64,000 bases of DNA, taken from contig CM063288.1 of NCBI GenBank assembly GCA_032173965.1, forward strand, positions 10,954,501 to 11,018,500. The letters run 5' to 3'. This stretch comes from Sitta carolinensis. Taxonomy: Eukaryota > Chordata > Aves > Passeriformes > Sittidae. Below are positions 52,001-64,000 of this stretch, piece by piece. A program made the position numbers and the translations under genes. The notes below the pieces were generated by a model. It was not told the DNA's origin. It made no database searches and saw nothing but the letters and a program-made list of their open reading frames with translations. Numbering within the stretch: position 1 is the first letter of the stretch; each line of letters begins with the position of its first letter.

Positions 52001-53310
52001 CAAGGGGCAGGGGGAGCAGAGAATGGGAAGGCAAAGCAGGAAGTTCTTCCTGATGTTGTATTGCTAGGAAGAAATATGCTGTGAAAGAATCTGTTCTTCT
52101 GCTTTCCAGCCTGGAATGGTGAAGAAAGGCGCTTTTTTGTGTGTGCAAGAGAGTGTAATTATTGGTTTAGTTTAAAAAAAAAAAAAGGTATTCTTTTCAG
52201 GGAATTCAAATTGCCTTAATTAGCAGAAAGATACATACAGCAGGGCTCGGGTTATTTAAAAGGCACCGTGAACAAATCAGTCTCTCATGCTGGCCCTATT
52301 TTTAGTTTTATTTTGATATCTTTTTCTCTAAACCTTGTAGTTTTCCTAAAAAGTAAAAAAGGGTGGAGGGGGAAAGGGAGGAACTGGGAGCAGGTTTGAA
52401 TTTCAGGTCATCACTTACCAAATGTCCCTCTGGGTCAGTTTTGTTGAGTTCACCATCTAGGAAGTGCCCTCCAACCCTCTTGAGGCAGGAGGAGATGAGC
52501 TGGCGCAGGACTCTGCACAAAAATTCAGTCCTTCAAGACTGAAATGGAACAGCAAAGGCCAACTGATGTGTGTGCAGTGTGACTGGGCAGCCCAGCATCC
52601 CTAAAACACATTCCTTTCCAAAGAGTCCTTCCCACAGCAGCTTTTCCCTCATTGTGCTGTGGCTCCCCTGGCTGAATGTGCTTGGTGAACAGTCTGCCCC
52701 AGACAGACCCTGTTCCCACCTGGGAACACACAGAAGTGAACTGTGGTCACTGAAATCAGAGGTTTTCATGAATTAGAAAGACCTTTTTGCATGCTGAGCT
52801 GCTGTCAGAACCAGCTGGTTTGTCATTGTCACCTTTTCCCTTACAATGCTTGTATATAAATATAATATTAGATGATATATTTTATAGCTGAAGATTTCAG
52901 GAACTTGTAGAAACAGAATTTCACCTTGAGAAACAGCAAGAGGTTAAAAATTAGCCTGTTTGTAATCAATAAAGTTAGACGAGTTGTTAAAAAAATAAAA
53001 GTAAAACCAGACACAAATAATCCATGCAAATTAAACTGTATTCACCTTTCTTGTCAGAATTGCTTCCATGGCCCTTAAATCTCTAACATTTTAAAACCAA
53101 ACTTAAAATTCATTTTCAAAATTGTCACGTAAGTCATCTGCATTTTACAGTTTATTTATTTATTTATCTTTACTCCCTGTGAGATTTGTATCACTGTACA
53201 TCTACCTAGCAGTTTACATGTATTTTATTCGAGTGGAATTTGATGTCCGTTATGATGAAAATGTCAATGTTCTAATGATTAAATTGATTTTTTTTCCTCC
53301 CCTTTTCCAG
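49038..53310 (+). other. SEMA5B: SEMA5B 4.3-kb intron
   Basis: Phase-2 intron. It contains a 12-base G run at 49619-49630 and otherwise mixed AT-rich sequence. I recognise no gene. GC-richer segments near 50200 and 52400-52760 carry short open frames on both strands but no identifiable protein. Confidence 0.9.
49619..49630. repeat. Poly(G) run, 12 G
   Basis: Homopolymer of 12 G on the + strand within an intron. It is a low-complexity tract whose length is likely to be error-prone in sequencing. Confidence 0.9.
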
Positions 53311-53445
53311 AAACAGCATAGCTGCCTCAGCAGTGTGTGCCTTCAACCTGAGTGCCATCACTCAGGCATTTAATGGTCCCTTCCGCTACCAAGAAAACCC
53401 AAGATCAGCCTGGCTGCCAACGTTAAACCCATCCCTAATTTCCAG
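53311..53445 (+). CDS. SEMA5B: SEMA5B exon 6 of window (Sema domain) with apparent 1-base loss
   Basis: Acceptor cccttttccAG; the first base completes the valine of TTNV. The exon then reads NSIAASAVCAFNLSAITQAF and NGPFRYQENPRSAWLPT, matching SEMA5B closely. After this the phase-true frame gives LNPSLIS, whereas shifting by one base gives the expected family ending PIPNFQ just before the donor (human recalled: NPIPNFQ). The exon is 135 nt where 136 is needed for the next exon to be read in its conserved frame. One base is therefore missing between about 53421 and 53432, possibly a C in the ccc before atccc. NLS is a potential glycosylation site. Confidence 0.95.
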
Positions 53446-53569
53446 GTACTACTGTTGCCCTTCAGTTTACTGCAGTCCCTTTTATGTTCTGTCGCTTCAG
53501 TGGGTTGATTCGTGTAGGGCTCATTTTTCCAGGTAGACCCACGGTACAGATAAATTGTATTTCTCCACA

Positions 53570-53910
53570 TTTATGAGTGTTTTAGTCTGTGGAACTTCTT
53601 GCCACAGAATTCATGGCAAAAAATTGAATGGTTTAAGGAATAATAAGAATGTTCTTGGGTTTTTATAACAATGGATGATTTAAATCTCTGTTGCATTAAC
53701 ACTGACACGTGTACTCTGAGGATGTGATTCTCACAAGAGGACATAGGAAATGTCCCTACTAGAGCTGGGAAGGACTGAAAGCTGAAACTGGGCAAAGTCA
53801 AACTAGAATTGAAAGAACCTATATTTTCTAAACAAGAAAGGTAATTAACCACTGTGACTCTGTAAGGAAGTGATGAATTTTCCATCACTTGATAGGGTCC
53901 CTAAGGCTAC
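53570..53910 (+). repeat. Decayed CR1-like 3' sequence
   Basis: Short motifs resemble old CR1 3' regions: gtctgtggaacttcttgccacag, then ggtaattaaccactg and aattttccatcactt, which parallel the taattaaccattgg and ttctccatcactt blocks of amniote CR1. Decay and gaps prevent exact limits, and it may be two pieces of different copies. Confidence 0.5.
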
Positions 53911-54849
53911 CAGTGCTTCAGTGGAAGATGGATGACTTTCTAACAAATGGTAGCTCAGCCAGAAGCCATGGACCTGTTGCCACAGTAACTGGTGGAAGGG
54001 GACACATGAGGATTGTCACAGGGCTTCCTTCTCCTTTTAAAAATATTTGAGTTTATGAATGAGCTTTCCAGAATTACCAGTTAAAGCAATTTTGAAAATT
54101 ATAAAACAGCTTCAGTTGCTTTATCACCAGTGTGGGGGAGGGTATGTGTGTGACAGCCCTGACAAACCTGAGTCTTCTGAATCATGAGCCCATTTTAAAG
54201 CTCAGCCCCTTCCCAGCAGGGGAGTCCTGGGGAGGATGGACTTGTCTTCATGTCCTTGCCTCTCCATGGCAAGTCCTTTTAGCCTGGTTTTCTGAATCTG
54301 GCTCTCCTTTATTATGGCAAACATGCTGAGGCTTCCTGCAAGTGCCATCTGCCTTCAAACTGGTGAAGGACCTTCCAAAAAGAACTCTACAGTTGTCTGA
54401 AATCACAGCAGGAGCAGATGGGAGGCAGGTCTCTGCTGCAGGCAGGAACAGCCTTGTCTTCCTGCTGATGAACCTGATTTCTCCTCCTGAATTCCCTCTT
54501 GGCACCTGACTGAGGGCTCCTGCCCCTCCAAGGTGGGACAGGCTTGGCCTCTTGATCACCCTCTCAGCTTGGTGCACTCAAAACCAAAAATCAAAGCCTT
54601 CCTGAAGCTCCAGCCATGCCAATATGGCCAGGATTTTGTTGTTCTTGTTTGGTTGGTTGGGTATTTTTTGTAATTTAAAGGGAATATTAAGGCAAACTGA
54701 GAATCAAGGACTTTCTGTCCCTTGCTGGGCTAACCCAGAAGGAGTAGTAAAGGACTTTGGAAGGCATTTCTATGTAGTGAAAAGTATCAGATGAAATGTG
54801 CAGTGTAAAGATTGCAGCAGCAAGATGAAAGAAAAGAGTCAGAGGAAAA

Positions 54850-55290
54850 CAAGGAAAGAAAAGAGAGGTATGCGGTAGACAAAAGAAAGATTGCAAGAAG
54901 AGATTAAGATGTTTTTCAAGTACAGAAGGAACAAGAGGTCAGTGAAGAGCCTTAAGGAGATGATAAGGGTAATTTAGTGACAGAAGAAGCAGATATTGCA
55001 AAAACATTCAATTAATTTTTTTGCCTCAGTGTTCACAAAGAAAGATGAGGGAAGCATGCCAGAATTTTTTTTTCTTGCAGAGAGGAAGGAGAAATACTGA
55101 AGGATGCAGAGGACCAGGACAGTACAGATAATCAGGAAATTAGAACAAAACAACATTAAACCAAACCAGAGGGATGCTGCATCAGCACATGAGCTGCCAA
55201 TAGACCAAAGAATTATCTGTGACTTGCTGAGAGCAGGAAACAAAACCAGCAATGACATTCCTGCCACTGAGACTCCTTTTAGGTGATGCT
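54850..55290 (+). repeat. Old CR1-like internal fragment
   Basis: Resembles the upstream, once-coding part of old amniote CR1 elements: a run about tttttcaagtacagaaggaa, then cagtgaagagccttaagg and a block ttttttgcctcagtgttcac aaagaaagatgag that mirrors the CR1 'ttctttgcatcagttttcac' segment. No open reading frame of useful length survives. Evidence is motif order by eye. Confidence 0.5.
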
Positions 55291-56753
55291 CTAGAAGTGA
55301 ATGGGGAGAAAAGCATCCAAAGGAAGACAGTGGTGTGAACCAGAAGGAGTATGGGATACAACAAAAGAGACCAAAAGAGAGATCTAAGAACTCTTTAGAA
55401 TGTGGTATGAGTCATGAACTAAAAACAGACCATTGCAATAGAAAAAAGCATTAAAACCCACCTGAGGGCACATAAAAACCCCACAGATACTTCCTTAGTT
55501 CAGCTTTTCAGGAAGATGCTTAAATTGATTAAAAATTGACCATGTTCATAGGTTGTGAGAATTAATATAACTGTGTTCTCCTGGTTCACACAACCTCTAG
55601 AATACTGTAAGGCTTAGTACACCAGCCACTGGAATCCATATTGACTGTGTGAATGTGTTAAATCCCTGACAACTCATTTTAGCATATAGTAGGAGAAGGA
55701 CCTGGGAAAGGCAGCGATACCACCAAGAGTTGCTGTGATGCATATCAGGAGTGAGCACATGGGAAATTTGTACACTGCAGCTCAACTGCTGTAAAACAAC
55801 ATCCTAATTCTCAGTATTCTGACTTCTCTTCAAGGAAAGCCCAAACACCTGGACACAAAATGAAGAAAAAGAAATGTGGGCGATTTTATTTCTAGTGAAA
55901 TTGCTCAGGTGTGAGTTTCATTTAGTGAGTAGTGAAGTTGTTCATAGACTGAGTATGGGACTTGGCAGGATTTAGTTGTACCACTGTCTGCCATGGTCTT
56001 GGGAAGATAAATAACCAGTCACCCTGCCACCTTTTGGAGTAATAAATTTTCTGCCCACCTTGCATGGTATTGTGGGGAAGAGTGAGATCCAGCCCCAACT
56101 ACTGACATGGACCAAAAAACTAGCACTGGCTTTTGAAATACCAAGCTCTAGAGGTTAATCTAAGATGGAAACTCAGGCCTTAAAATGTATTATCCACCTG
56201 GTAGGACTTACAATGTTTAAAAGACTCCAGATGAGCTCTTTTTCTCCCGTGTTCTCACTGGACAAGGGAATTGAGTCCTATTTCAGTGCCTCGTTCAGAA
56301 ACGAGTCCATTTTCAGGTTTTTTAAACTCCACATTTTGTTCACTATACAGACTGGGATGCCAGGTAGAGTCCAAAGATTGTCTGAAATGTTTCAAGGATT
56401 TATCACCCCAAAAACTTTCCCTCAGCTGCTGCATTTAAATGTTTCTACAGCTAGTTTTAATTACTTCTTTTTCTCCACTGTTTGTGGAAGGGCCTTTCGC
56501 CCTTCTGCTGTGCTGGTTGAGGGTATCACAAGAGAATGAAACTCCACAGTGCTGGTCAGTGGACCATCTAGGAGAAAAGTTTTCAAAGAGTGGGCTGCTG
56601 GCCAAATCTAGGCTAAGAACCTATGATCTGGCTATGTGCCTGATCCTGTGACCCTCACACAGACCCACCTCCCCAGGAAATCAACAGGACATGAGTTTCC
56701 ATGCTGGGCTGGGGAGAAGATTCCCTTTCTGAAATTCCATCTTCCGTGTTTAG

Positions 56754-56961
56754 TGTGGGACACTGAACGATGCCAGCCCTAACGAGAACCTGACGGAGCG
56801 AGTGCTGCAGGACGCACAGCGCTTGTTCCTCATGAACGACGTGGTGCAGCCCGTGACGGTGGATCCCTACGTGACTCAGGACAGCATTCGATTTTCCAAA
56901 CTGGTGGTTGATATTGTTCAGGGGAAGGATACTCTCTACCATGTCATGTATATTGGAACAG
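56754..56961 (+). CDS. SEMA5B: SEMA5B exon 7 of window (late Sema domain)
   Basis: 208 nt, read in the conserved frame starting tgt ggg aca: CGTLNDASPNENLTERVLQD, then AQRLFLMNDVVQPVT, DPYVTQDSIRFSKLVVDIVQ, GKDTLYHVMYIGT and one base of the next codon (phase 1). NENLTER, LFLM.....QPVT and VTQDS.RFS..VVD match SEMA5B; SEMA5A has FILMHEVVQPVT and LATDYGT. NLT is a potential glycosylation site. If joined to the preceding exon exactly as sequenced, the frame is off by one and meets TGA at 56764-56766. Donor is GTAAGA. Confidence 0.97.
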
Positions 56962-59090
56962 GTAAGACCACGAGGGCTTCAGACAATTCCTCCTGCTTGT
57001 TTTTAGACCTAGCAGCCCTGGGAGCCCAATTGTGAAGTCCTTACACAGTTGTCATTCAATATGATTTGGTACAAAACCCCATGGAAGTTGTTTGCCTGCG
57101 TAAATTAAAAGCAGGATGGAGGACTTGAGGCAGAGTCCCAAGTGATCAGACTATAAATCTCCATTGTGTTTAAAAGGAACAATAACATTTTTCTCCCTCT
57201 TATAAAAACATATTTCAACTAATCAGGCTAATAAATAACAGTGGGGAAGAGCAGAGGTCGCTGGAATGCTCTGTGGTTTCCTGCATGTCAGTTGCCTCTC
57301 TGTGCTATGACAGACCTGACTCTGAATAAACAATAATAATACATAACCTCCAGCCTTGCCCAGGGATTTAGTTGTGTCTTTCTTTGCACTTCCATGTCCC
57401 TACTGGTGTATGACTCCCAGTGCTTTCAGGAATGGGCATGCACTGAAGTTTTAAGGCAGATAAGGAAGCTGAGGCAAGTGCTTTTTTGTGGGAGCATAGT
57501 GAGCCAGTGGTAAAATTAAGTGTATGATTTAGTCTCTTGATTTTGACTTCCATCCTCTAATTAGCCGGACGTTGCCTTTTCTGAAAAACTCAGGTATCTT
57601 GGATAAGTATCTTGGAAGATGCTGAAGAAGGACAAAGTGTTATAAATGGTTGTCTTAGCCCATATTCGTACTAATGATAGAGGTTAAATTAAATAGTTTG
57701 ATTAATCAGAGCATATGGCCAGCCTCATGGGTATAACATTGTTGTCCTCTATTGCAGAAGCTTTGACTTTAGAATAAGATGGATTGCTTCCATAAGTGTT
57801 AATTTAATCTCACATCTGAATGCAGAGTCATTGCCTCATTCTCATGTTTAGGAGAACAGACCTTCAGGACTGTCATAATTTATCTAACTTTTACCACCAC
57901 TTATTTCAAAAGTGATCATCTTTGTTTATTATTTATATGTTCTAGCAACACTACCAGTGTGGGCACTCCATGAACATTGATTATGATGAGAAGATTGTAC
58001 TTAAATGGAAATACAACATGTTTCTGCCAATATGATATTTTGGTATTTAAAGTGAGGAGTCCAAGCTACAAAGCCTTACAGAACATTGAAATACTTCCTG
58101 CCTCCTATTGGTAGTGTAGAAAGGCCCAATCCAATGCCATAACCTTAACTACTTTCTCATGTTTGCTTTATGGCCCTAGTTAGTGGTGGCTGAAGAATAA
58201 GATCTGCTGGAAATGTTTAAACCTGTGAAATGCTTCAGTACAGATATTAGGACCATGCTCTAACCAACTGATTTAATCTTGGGGTCAGCCCTGCCCAGAG
58301 GCAGCCCTGAACACAAACCCAGTCCTGAGACTAATCGAGCCCAAACTTCAGTCTTGTTCCACATGAAAGTGAAAGGGAAACTTCACATAGCGGCCAACCC
58401 CACCACTATAAATTGCTGAGCTTTGGCACCAATGCAGAAGTTACTGGAACAGAAAGATTAAGTTTCAGGAACAATTGGGCTGACACACCTCTTGGGGTTT
58501 CAATGAAAAGTGGTGTGCGTTAATCTCCCACAGTTTAGCAGATCTTTAAATTGTTTAGGTAAGAGCACTGTGAGCACAAACATATATGTTTCTGTGTATG
58601 CACTCCTCATGCTGTAACATCCCCTTGTCAAGCTGGCTTCTTCCAGGAAGAGGATCAATTAGGTCTGTGACCCATGCAGTCATTATGGAGGCCTCAGAGA
58701 TTTCCAGCAGGGCTGCTGCATCTGTTGTCATTTGTCATGACATCAAATCACACTGATCTGCTCCATAAACCAATAGAAACACAGACTCAAGGCACCAGAA
58801 ATGATTCTTGCTATCCTGGGTTACCTTGCTTTGTAACTCACTGGTAATGGGACCAGACTCCTCTGCCTCAGTGCTCCAACTGGGAAAAACTGCCAGGTAC
58901 TCACTGTCCAGATGGTTCACATCCTTCTGAATTCCCATTTAAGTGCATTCTCAGGTGGTTTCTGCTGAGGATTGTAATGATGCAGCTGGAGCTCTCTACC
59001 ATGGGTAGCAGGTGACCCAGAACTAGGTTAAACCGGCTCTGGAAAGTTGACATTAATATTTCACTTGTGCCTTGTTTCTTGTTCTATTAG
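56962..59090 (+). other. SEMA5B: SEMA5B 2.1-kb intron
   Basis: Phase-1 intron between the IGT and EYGT codons with acceptor ttctattAG. I see no gene and no repeat that I can name with confidence in it. Confidence 0.9.
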
Positions 59091-59298
59091 AATATGGCAC
59101 CATCTTGAAGGCCCTTTCTACCACTAACAGGAGTCTGAGGAGTTGTTATTTAGAGGAAATGCAGATCCTGCCTGATGGACAACAGGAAGCAATCAAGAGT
59201 CTCCAAATCCTACACAGTGACAGGTCACTCTTTGTGGGTCTAAATAATGGAGTGCTAAAAATTCCTTTGGAGAGGTGCTCCATGTACAGAACAGAAGG
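59091..59298 (+). CDS. SEMA5B: SEMA5B exon 8 of window (end of Sema domain)
   Basis: 208 nt complete the E of EYGTILKALSTTNRSLRSCY, then LEEMQILPDGQQEAIKSLQI, LHSDRSLFVGLNNGVLKIPL and ERCSMYRTE plus two bases (phase 2). YGTILKAL, LEE, SLQILHS and LFVGL are the closing strands of the class 5 Sema propeller; human SEMA5B recalled reads SGTILKALST and LFVGLRDGVLRVPLERC. NRS is a potential glycosylation site. The next exon should start with the PSI domain (usually ACLG.RDPYCGW), which I could not find before base 64000. Donor is GTAAGT. Confidence 0.97.
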
Positions 59299-59559
59299 GT
59301 AAGTAAATTTACAGCTCTAATACATCTCACTTGTGGTTAAAGAAAAAAGCACCAGGGTAACATGGTCCAGTCTGATTTGCTTTAGAAGGCTTTTTGTTTC
59401 ATCAATGAGAGACAAAATACACTGCTGAAGTGCATCTCCTGATAGATATATGCATGACAGGAGCAATGACGATAAGCAATTATTTCTTTTTTTTTTAATA
59501 AATGTTAATTTTTCCTCCTCAGAAATTAATCTTATTTTTACCAAGGAAGGGCTTGCAAT

Positions 59560-59598
<39 letters not shown>

Positions 59599-62500
59599 CA
59601 TATTGTAGTATTGCTTTTATTAAGTCCATGTGTTTTCCTGGTGGTTCTTACTGGCAGTGTGGCTGAAGGATTGTGATTTGGGTTGCAGACAGCCTTTCCT
59701 TGCTTATCCAAGTGATCACCTTTCAAACATATGATGCGGCAGGGCTGGGCTGTGTGGCAACTTGTTATTGCTTTTGGAAATCAATAGTTCATCTCAACTG
59801 TGTGTGACACCTCTTACACCTGGATAGATTCTGTGCCGTGATTGTACCTTATAGAGGGAGTAAGAAAAATTACTTTTTCTAATTGTCTGCCTTGGCTCTA
59901 GAGCAGTCTTCCACACAGAACTGTAGAAGGTTTTTGCATCCAAATGGTGCCTCTCCATTTAAGCAGGTGAAAGAGTGTGATAGCAACTGTTCGAGACAGA
60001 TGCTCAAATAATCTCACTGGGTGCTGAGGGCATTTACTTGTTTACATCTCTTGAAAATACTTTCCCTTCTCCTCTCATGCTTCTGCCTTGCTTTCCTCTG
60101 TGAGAGTTTCGTGTGAAACTGACGTCCTCTGTGCTAGACAAGAGGAAGGATTTTGTTAGCAACATTGAAACCGATTCCCTCTTCCATGGCCTACTGCAAG
60201 ATGTCCCTGTTCTCTTGCCAAAAAAACTGATCTAGAAAATGTCACTATAATTTTATTTTCAACAAGTAGAGTTTATCAACTTGTACTAAATCCATGTATG
60301 TCTAAAACAGACGGACACAAAAGTGTTTAGTAAGAGAAAACCACAGCTGGAAAATGCCATCCTGTCCCCAGCCCCTAAAAGCAGAGATTTTGAAAGGTAG
60401 AACATGACAGCTGTTCTTTTCAGGCTGTCCTGTATAGTCTCAGTCTGAGAATATTTATGTGTGTATACATATATATGATCCAGTTTCAAGAGAATTGAGT
60501 TCTTCCTTTCCTTTCCTAATCTTGAGTTCAGCTTACCAGTAATTTATGGATGCTGTCCTATTTTCAGCCTGCCCAAGTACATTGTATGACACTTGCATTA
60601 AAATTCAAATGTTGGAGGTATGCTGAATTGCCTTAAAATGGGGCAAGCAAGAAAAAAGCAATGCCTGGAGAGCAAATGGGTGGGGTATGTCACAGGACTG
60701 CCATATTTAGGTCCTGGAGGCTGCAGAGCAGCCTTGTATAAGCTTATCCCAGCAAAACAGAAACCTATCCTCACACAGGTTCCCTTGCCTGCTGGTGACC
60801 AAAAGCAGCCTCAGCTTTAAACACTGTATGGCACTGAATCCTAGCTGAAATTACTGAGAAGTTTATGTACCAGTGCTGTTTTATTTCTTCTAAAACAAAT
60901 TTCTGGAGGCAATTTTGAGTGAAATAAGAAAATAGCCCAGTTCTTCAGGGTTGGGAGACTCAAATTTTGCCTCCATTGATTAGTTTCATGATAGAAATCA
61001 GTGAAATCCAGCCACTGGGCAATAGCAAGGTACACGAGATAGGGTCTCCTGATGGCATGATGGGATGCGATGTGGGAAGTCAGAATTTGCTGAATTTGGG
61101 TGCTGATCATTTATGGTTCTTGTGTACATTGCAAAGGATCCTTTGACCTGTAGGTGAGTCTTGTGGAGGGACTGCACATTTGGAAAAAGGAAGGAAAAAA
61201 AAATGTAGAAAAGCCAAGAAATTCCATCATTTATTTATTTGTTTGAGAGGAAGTTTATGGTATTATTACATTTTAGGCTATGTGGATTTTGGGTGGGTTT
61301 TCCTTGATTTTTGTTTCAGGGTGTCTTTTTTTTTGTTGTTGTTGTTTTTATTTTGTTTTGCTTTGGTTTTTTCTAGGAAATTATTTAGCTGCAGTTTTTT
61401 TCAGCTGCAAGTGTTGGAAACCTTTCTCCCCTCAGCATCCTGGCTATGTTAGGTGATAAGTCAATTTGACCTCCTTTGTATTTCTTTCAATCCTGAACAG
61501 TATCAAGAAGGATATTTTAATTTCCTCCAGTGCATTCCACCTGGCACTTCTGGGCTGTGATTTATTGCTTATTGTTGTGTCTATATTTAATACACACCAA
61601 TATTCCGCCACTATGGGAAGAAGGCTCCCACCCCTACAACACTCCCTGCTTACTTTTTTGTTGTGCTGTGACTTCGTGACTGGCCTCCTCAAAAAGCTCT
61701 GGTTTCAGCAGCTTTTATAATGTAATTGTTTTGGTGGGGGCTCGGGAAGCTTGGAGGTGATGGAGAGAATTCGTGCCTCCCAGGCAGGAATACCACAATG
61801 TTTGTTGTAGGCTCTGCCTTCTGTTTTCAGGAAACTTTTCTGCCTTTTCGACCCTGGGGGCTGATGTGGGTTTTCAATTGCTGATACAGAGTTGTTGCCT
61901 TCAACCTGCCTTCTCCCTCCTCCCTGGAACAGGCAATCATGTATCGAGAGAAAATTGACCCTTGCATTGATCCCCACCAGCGATCTTTGCTGCTCTGCTG
62001 CTTTTAAACCTCGGGGCTTGGTACTGAGGCTCAGAATTGGGGCAGAGGGAAAAACAGCAGCAAACGGAAGAGATGGAAAGGAATAAGGATTTCTGCCATC
62101 TCCTTTACTGTTTGTTTATTGACCGATTTAATCTCTTAAATGGTGACCAGTAACTCAGCCCCGTGTCTTGATGTAGTGGGTGTCTGAGCAGTGTTTTGTG
62201 TGTGTCCACTGACCCTGTCTCAGTCTGTCTTTTCAGAACAGCCACTCTTAGCAACAGGGCAACGGGAAGACATCTGTAATGTCAGCTGCCCAAATTTACA
62301 GGCTCGACTTGGCTCAGGGACTGTCCCTTGTGCGTGTGTGTTCCTGGTGTTTGTCTTTCCTGCTGTCTTGAGTGCAGCCGTTCCCCACTCATTGGAGACT
62401 CTTAGGAAGATATCCAACATGAGCAAAACCTCCAATCCCTTTGAATATGCAGAACATTTTGAAGGTTGCTTTGCTGGGTGGTAGTTTGGCTGTGCTTGCT

Positions 62501-64000
62501 GCTGAATTTTGCATGGCTTTGAAATCTTTGTAACTTCCCTGCAATTTTCAAATGAGCTTCAATTTTTTGTACCTCAAATTGCCCCCAAGCTTTGGTGAGG
62601 AATATTTGCAGAACCAGTACTGCAGCCTTATCACTGACACCACTGTATCTTTAGAATGTGCCTGAACAAAATCACAAATCTGAATTTCAGAGAGCTGAGG
62701 ACCTCAGATCTGCAGCATTATTTTCAGGTATGTGTAAGGCGTAGCTTAGTAATTTTTTCAAAGGTTGAGGTGTAGTTATTAATTTTTAGAATTGCAATCA
62801 AACAGATAGGAAAGTGAAGCTGATTGTTACAAGGATAGTTTATGATCTCTTTCTGTTGACTCTTTGCAGCATAAGAACCTTGGGCCTCTGAGCAGACAGG
62901 ATTTTGATTGCACATTTAAATGAGGAAAAGAAAATGTTTGGAAATAAGACCAGACAGTCTCTTGAATACTGACCCCTTCTCCTCACCCTGTCCTGAGCAG
63001 TTTATTTTAATGCACTTTATCTTGATATTTGTTCCTTCCTCTTTCTCCTTTTCATAACTTTTTTTCTGCATAAAACTTAACATGATACAAGTTGCAAGTT
63101 TGGATGTACAGCGTGGTTCTGGGGATAGTTTGGCTTGCCTGTGCTCTCCCTGCCAGGCTGTGGGCATCTCCCAGATTGTGTCAGTGCCACCTCAGGGTGC
63201 CTTCATGCCAGTGTGGATCCTCCTGCTTCCAGAGCCAGGTCCTCTTGCACACAGCTGTGACATGCTCTTACCTGAACCCTTGCCTGCATTTTGACCCAAT
63301 TGCAGGGGACATGCTGTTGAGTGATGGTGAGTTTTTGCCCTCCTGCTTGGCCTAAATTCTGCTGCACATCCCCTCCAGCCATGGTACTTAATGCAAAGCT
63401 GGCAGAAATGACTCAGCTGACAAGGACTCTTATTTGCTGACTTGATATCTGTGAGAGAAGCACAGCTCACCTTTAAATAGCTCTGGGCCAGAGATCTGAC
63501 AAACTAAGTACATATAGGTGAGTAACTCCTGAAATGGCTTCAGGGAGTTTTTTGGAAGAAGAGGGCCAGCAGCTACACTAAAGAAGCAGAGAGTTTTTCT
63601 GCCCTCTTTGTCTCCCTCCAAAGTGGAGCTGTAGTTCCAAACATGATCACCATGTCCACCTTTGAGGGGATTGCGATATAGCATGGAGGATTGTTTTGGA
63701 TTTTAATGTTATGTTCTTTTTTTTTTTTTTTAAGCCCTGTATGATGGAAAATCCTCTGTAACAAAAAAGTGAAGCACTTCAATGTAGGATTCTAAAACTT
63801 GAATTACAGGATTACCATATTTCAGGAGTGAAATTATTGGGGAATTTGTTTGGAGAAATAACGTAATCTGGGAAGGGGTCTAAAAATTTTCCAGTTTTGG
63901 AGAATGATTTAATTGAATATGGGATGGAAATCCTCTGACTTCCTTATCAGAATGATGATAGTTCCTTGAAGGACAAACAATGAACTATTGTTGAGTAAAA
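59299..64000 (+). other. SEMA5B: SEMA5B intron before the PSI-domain exon (partial)
   Basis: Phase-2 intron running off the window. It contains a 33-base T run at 59566-59598 and a shorter T run near 63717-63732. I searched for a coding match to the PSI domain motif DPYCGW and did not find it. Open frames such as 62191-62484 have no family resemblance and no clear splice context. Confidence 0.8.
59566..59598. repeat. Poly(T) run, 33 T
   Basis: Longest homopolymer in the window, uninterrupted T on the + strand followed by catattgtagtattgc. It may be the tail of a minus-strand retroinsert, but no body is recognised to the right. Confidence 0.9.

Larger units (their letters stand above)
53446..56753 (+). 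other. SEMA5B: SEMA5B 3.3-kb intron
   Basis: Lies between the NFQ and CGTL codons, phase 0 in the expected frame. Donor GTACTA is weak after the G; acceptor is cgtgtttAG. It contains two old CR1-like fragments (about 53570-53910 and 54850-55290). The remaining sequence shows no gene that I can support. Confidence 0.88.

Noticed and set aside
45144..59298. Assignment to SEMA5A instead of SEMA5B
   Set aside because: Several paralogue-specific stretches (VIDFSGRDP, CPYDPRHNST, YDIGLF, YGTILKAL) agree with SEMA5B and disagree with the SEMA5A versions as I recall them.
59300..64000. Search for the PSI-domain exon of SEMA5B
   Set aside because: No segment encodes a DPYCGW-like motif next to a phase-2 acceptor, so the exon is taken to lie beyond the window.
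1..64000. CRISPR arrays, operons, tRNA or rRNA genes
   Set aside because: No regularly spaced repeats, no cloverleaf or rRNA-like sequence and no compact gene blocks were seen; the sequence is vertebrate intron-exon DNA.

Overview
The window is vertebrate nuclear DNA, almost certainly from a bird. Protein-coding sequence is sparse and split by GT-AG introns. The repeats are avian: a CR1 LINE 3' end, an avian ERVL-type solo LTR and an ERVK-type solo LTR, alongside very old amniote CR1 and MIR-like fragments. Nothing resembles a bacterial operon, CRISPR array or phage. The order of bird cannot be fixed from the sequence alone.

The only gene I can support is SEMA5B (class 5 transmembrane semaphorin), on the + strand and incomplete at both ends. 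Eight exons carry most of the extracellular Sema domain: 11934-11979, 35449-35511, 45144-45242, 45968-46181, 48752-49037, 53311-53445, 56754-56961 and 59091-59298. Splice sites and phases chain together and the translated product is collinear with vertebrate SEMA5B. Remembered paralogue differences favour SEMA5B over SEMA5A. The exons encoding the signal peptide and start of the Sema domain should lie upstream of base 1. The PSI domain, thrombospondin type-1 repeats, transmembrane helix and cytoplasmic tail should lie beyond base 64000.

Layout: 1-11933 is upstream intron holding most of the recognisable mobile elements. 11980-35448 is a 23.5 kb intron with a CpG-rich island and minisatellite near 19.4-19.9 kb and an exon-like, phase-compatible open segment at 27885-28022. 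35512-45143 is a 9.6 kb intron. From 45 kb to 59.3 kb six exons follow at 0.7-4.3 kb spacing. 59299-64000 is intron again.

The most notable observation is that exon 53311-53445 is one base short of the length its neighbours' reading frames require. The conserved end of the exon and the start of the next are in the wrong relative frame, giving a stop at 56764-56766 if spliced as annotated. A one-base error in the assembly is the simplest explanation; a real disabling allele is the alternative. I found no convincing new biological system. The other leads are the candidate cassette exon, the intronic CpG island and a protein-like antisense open frame near 36 kb.
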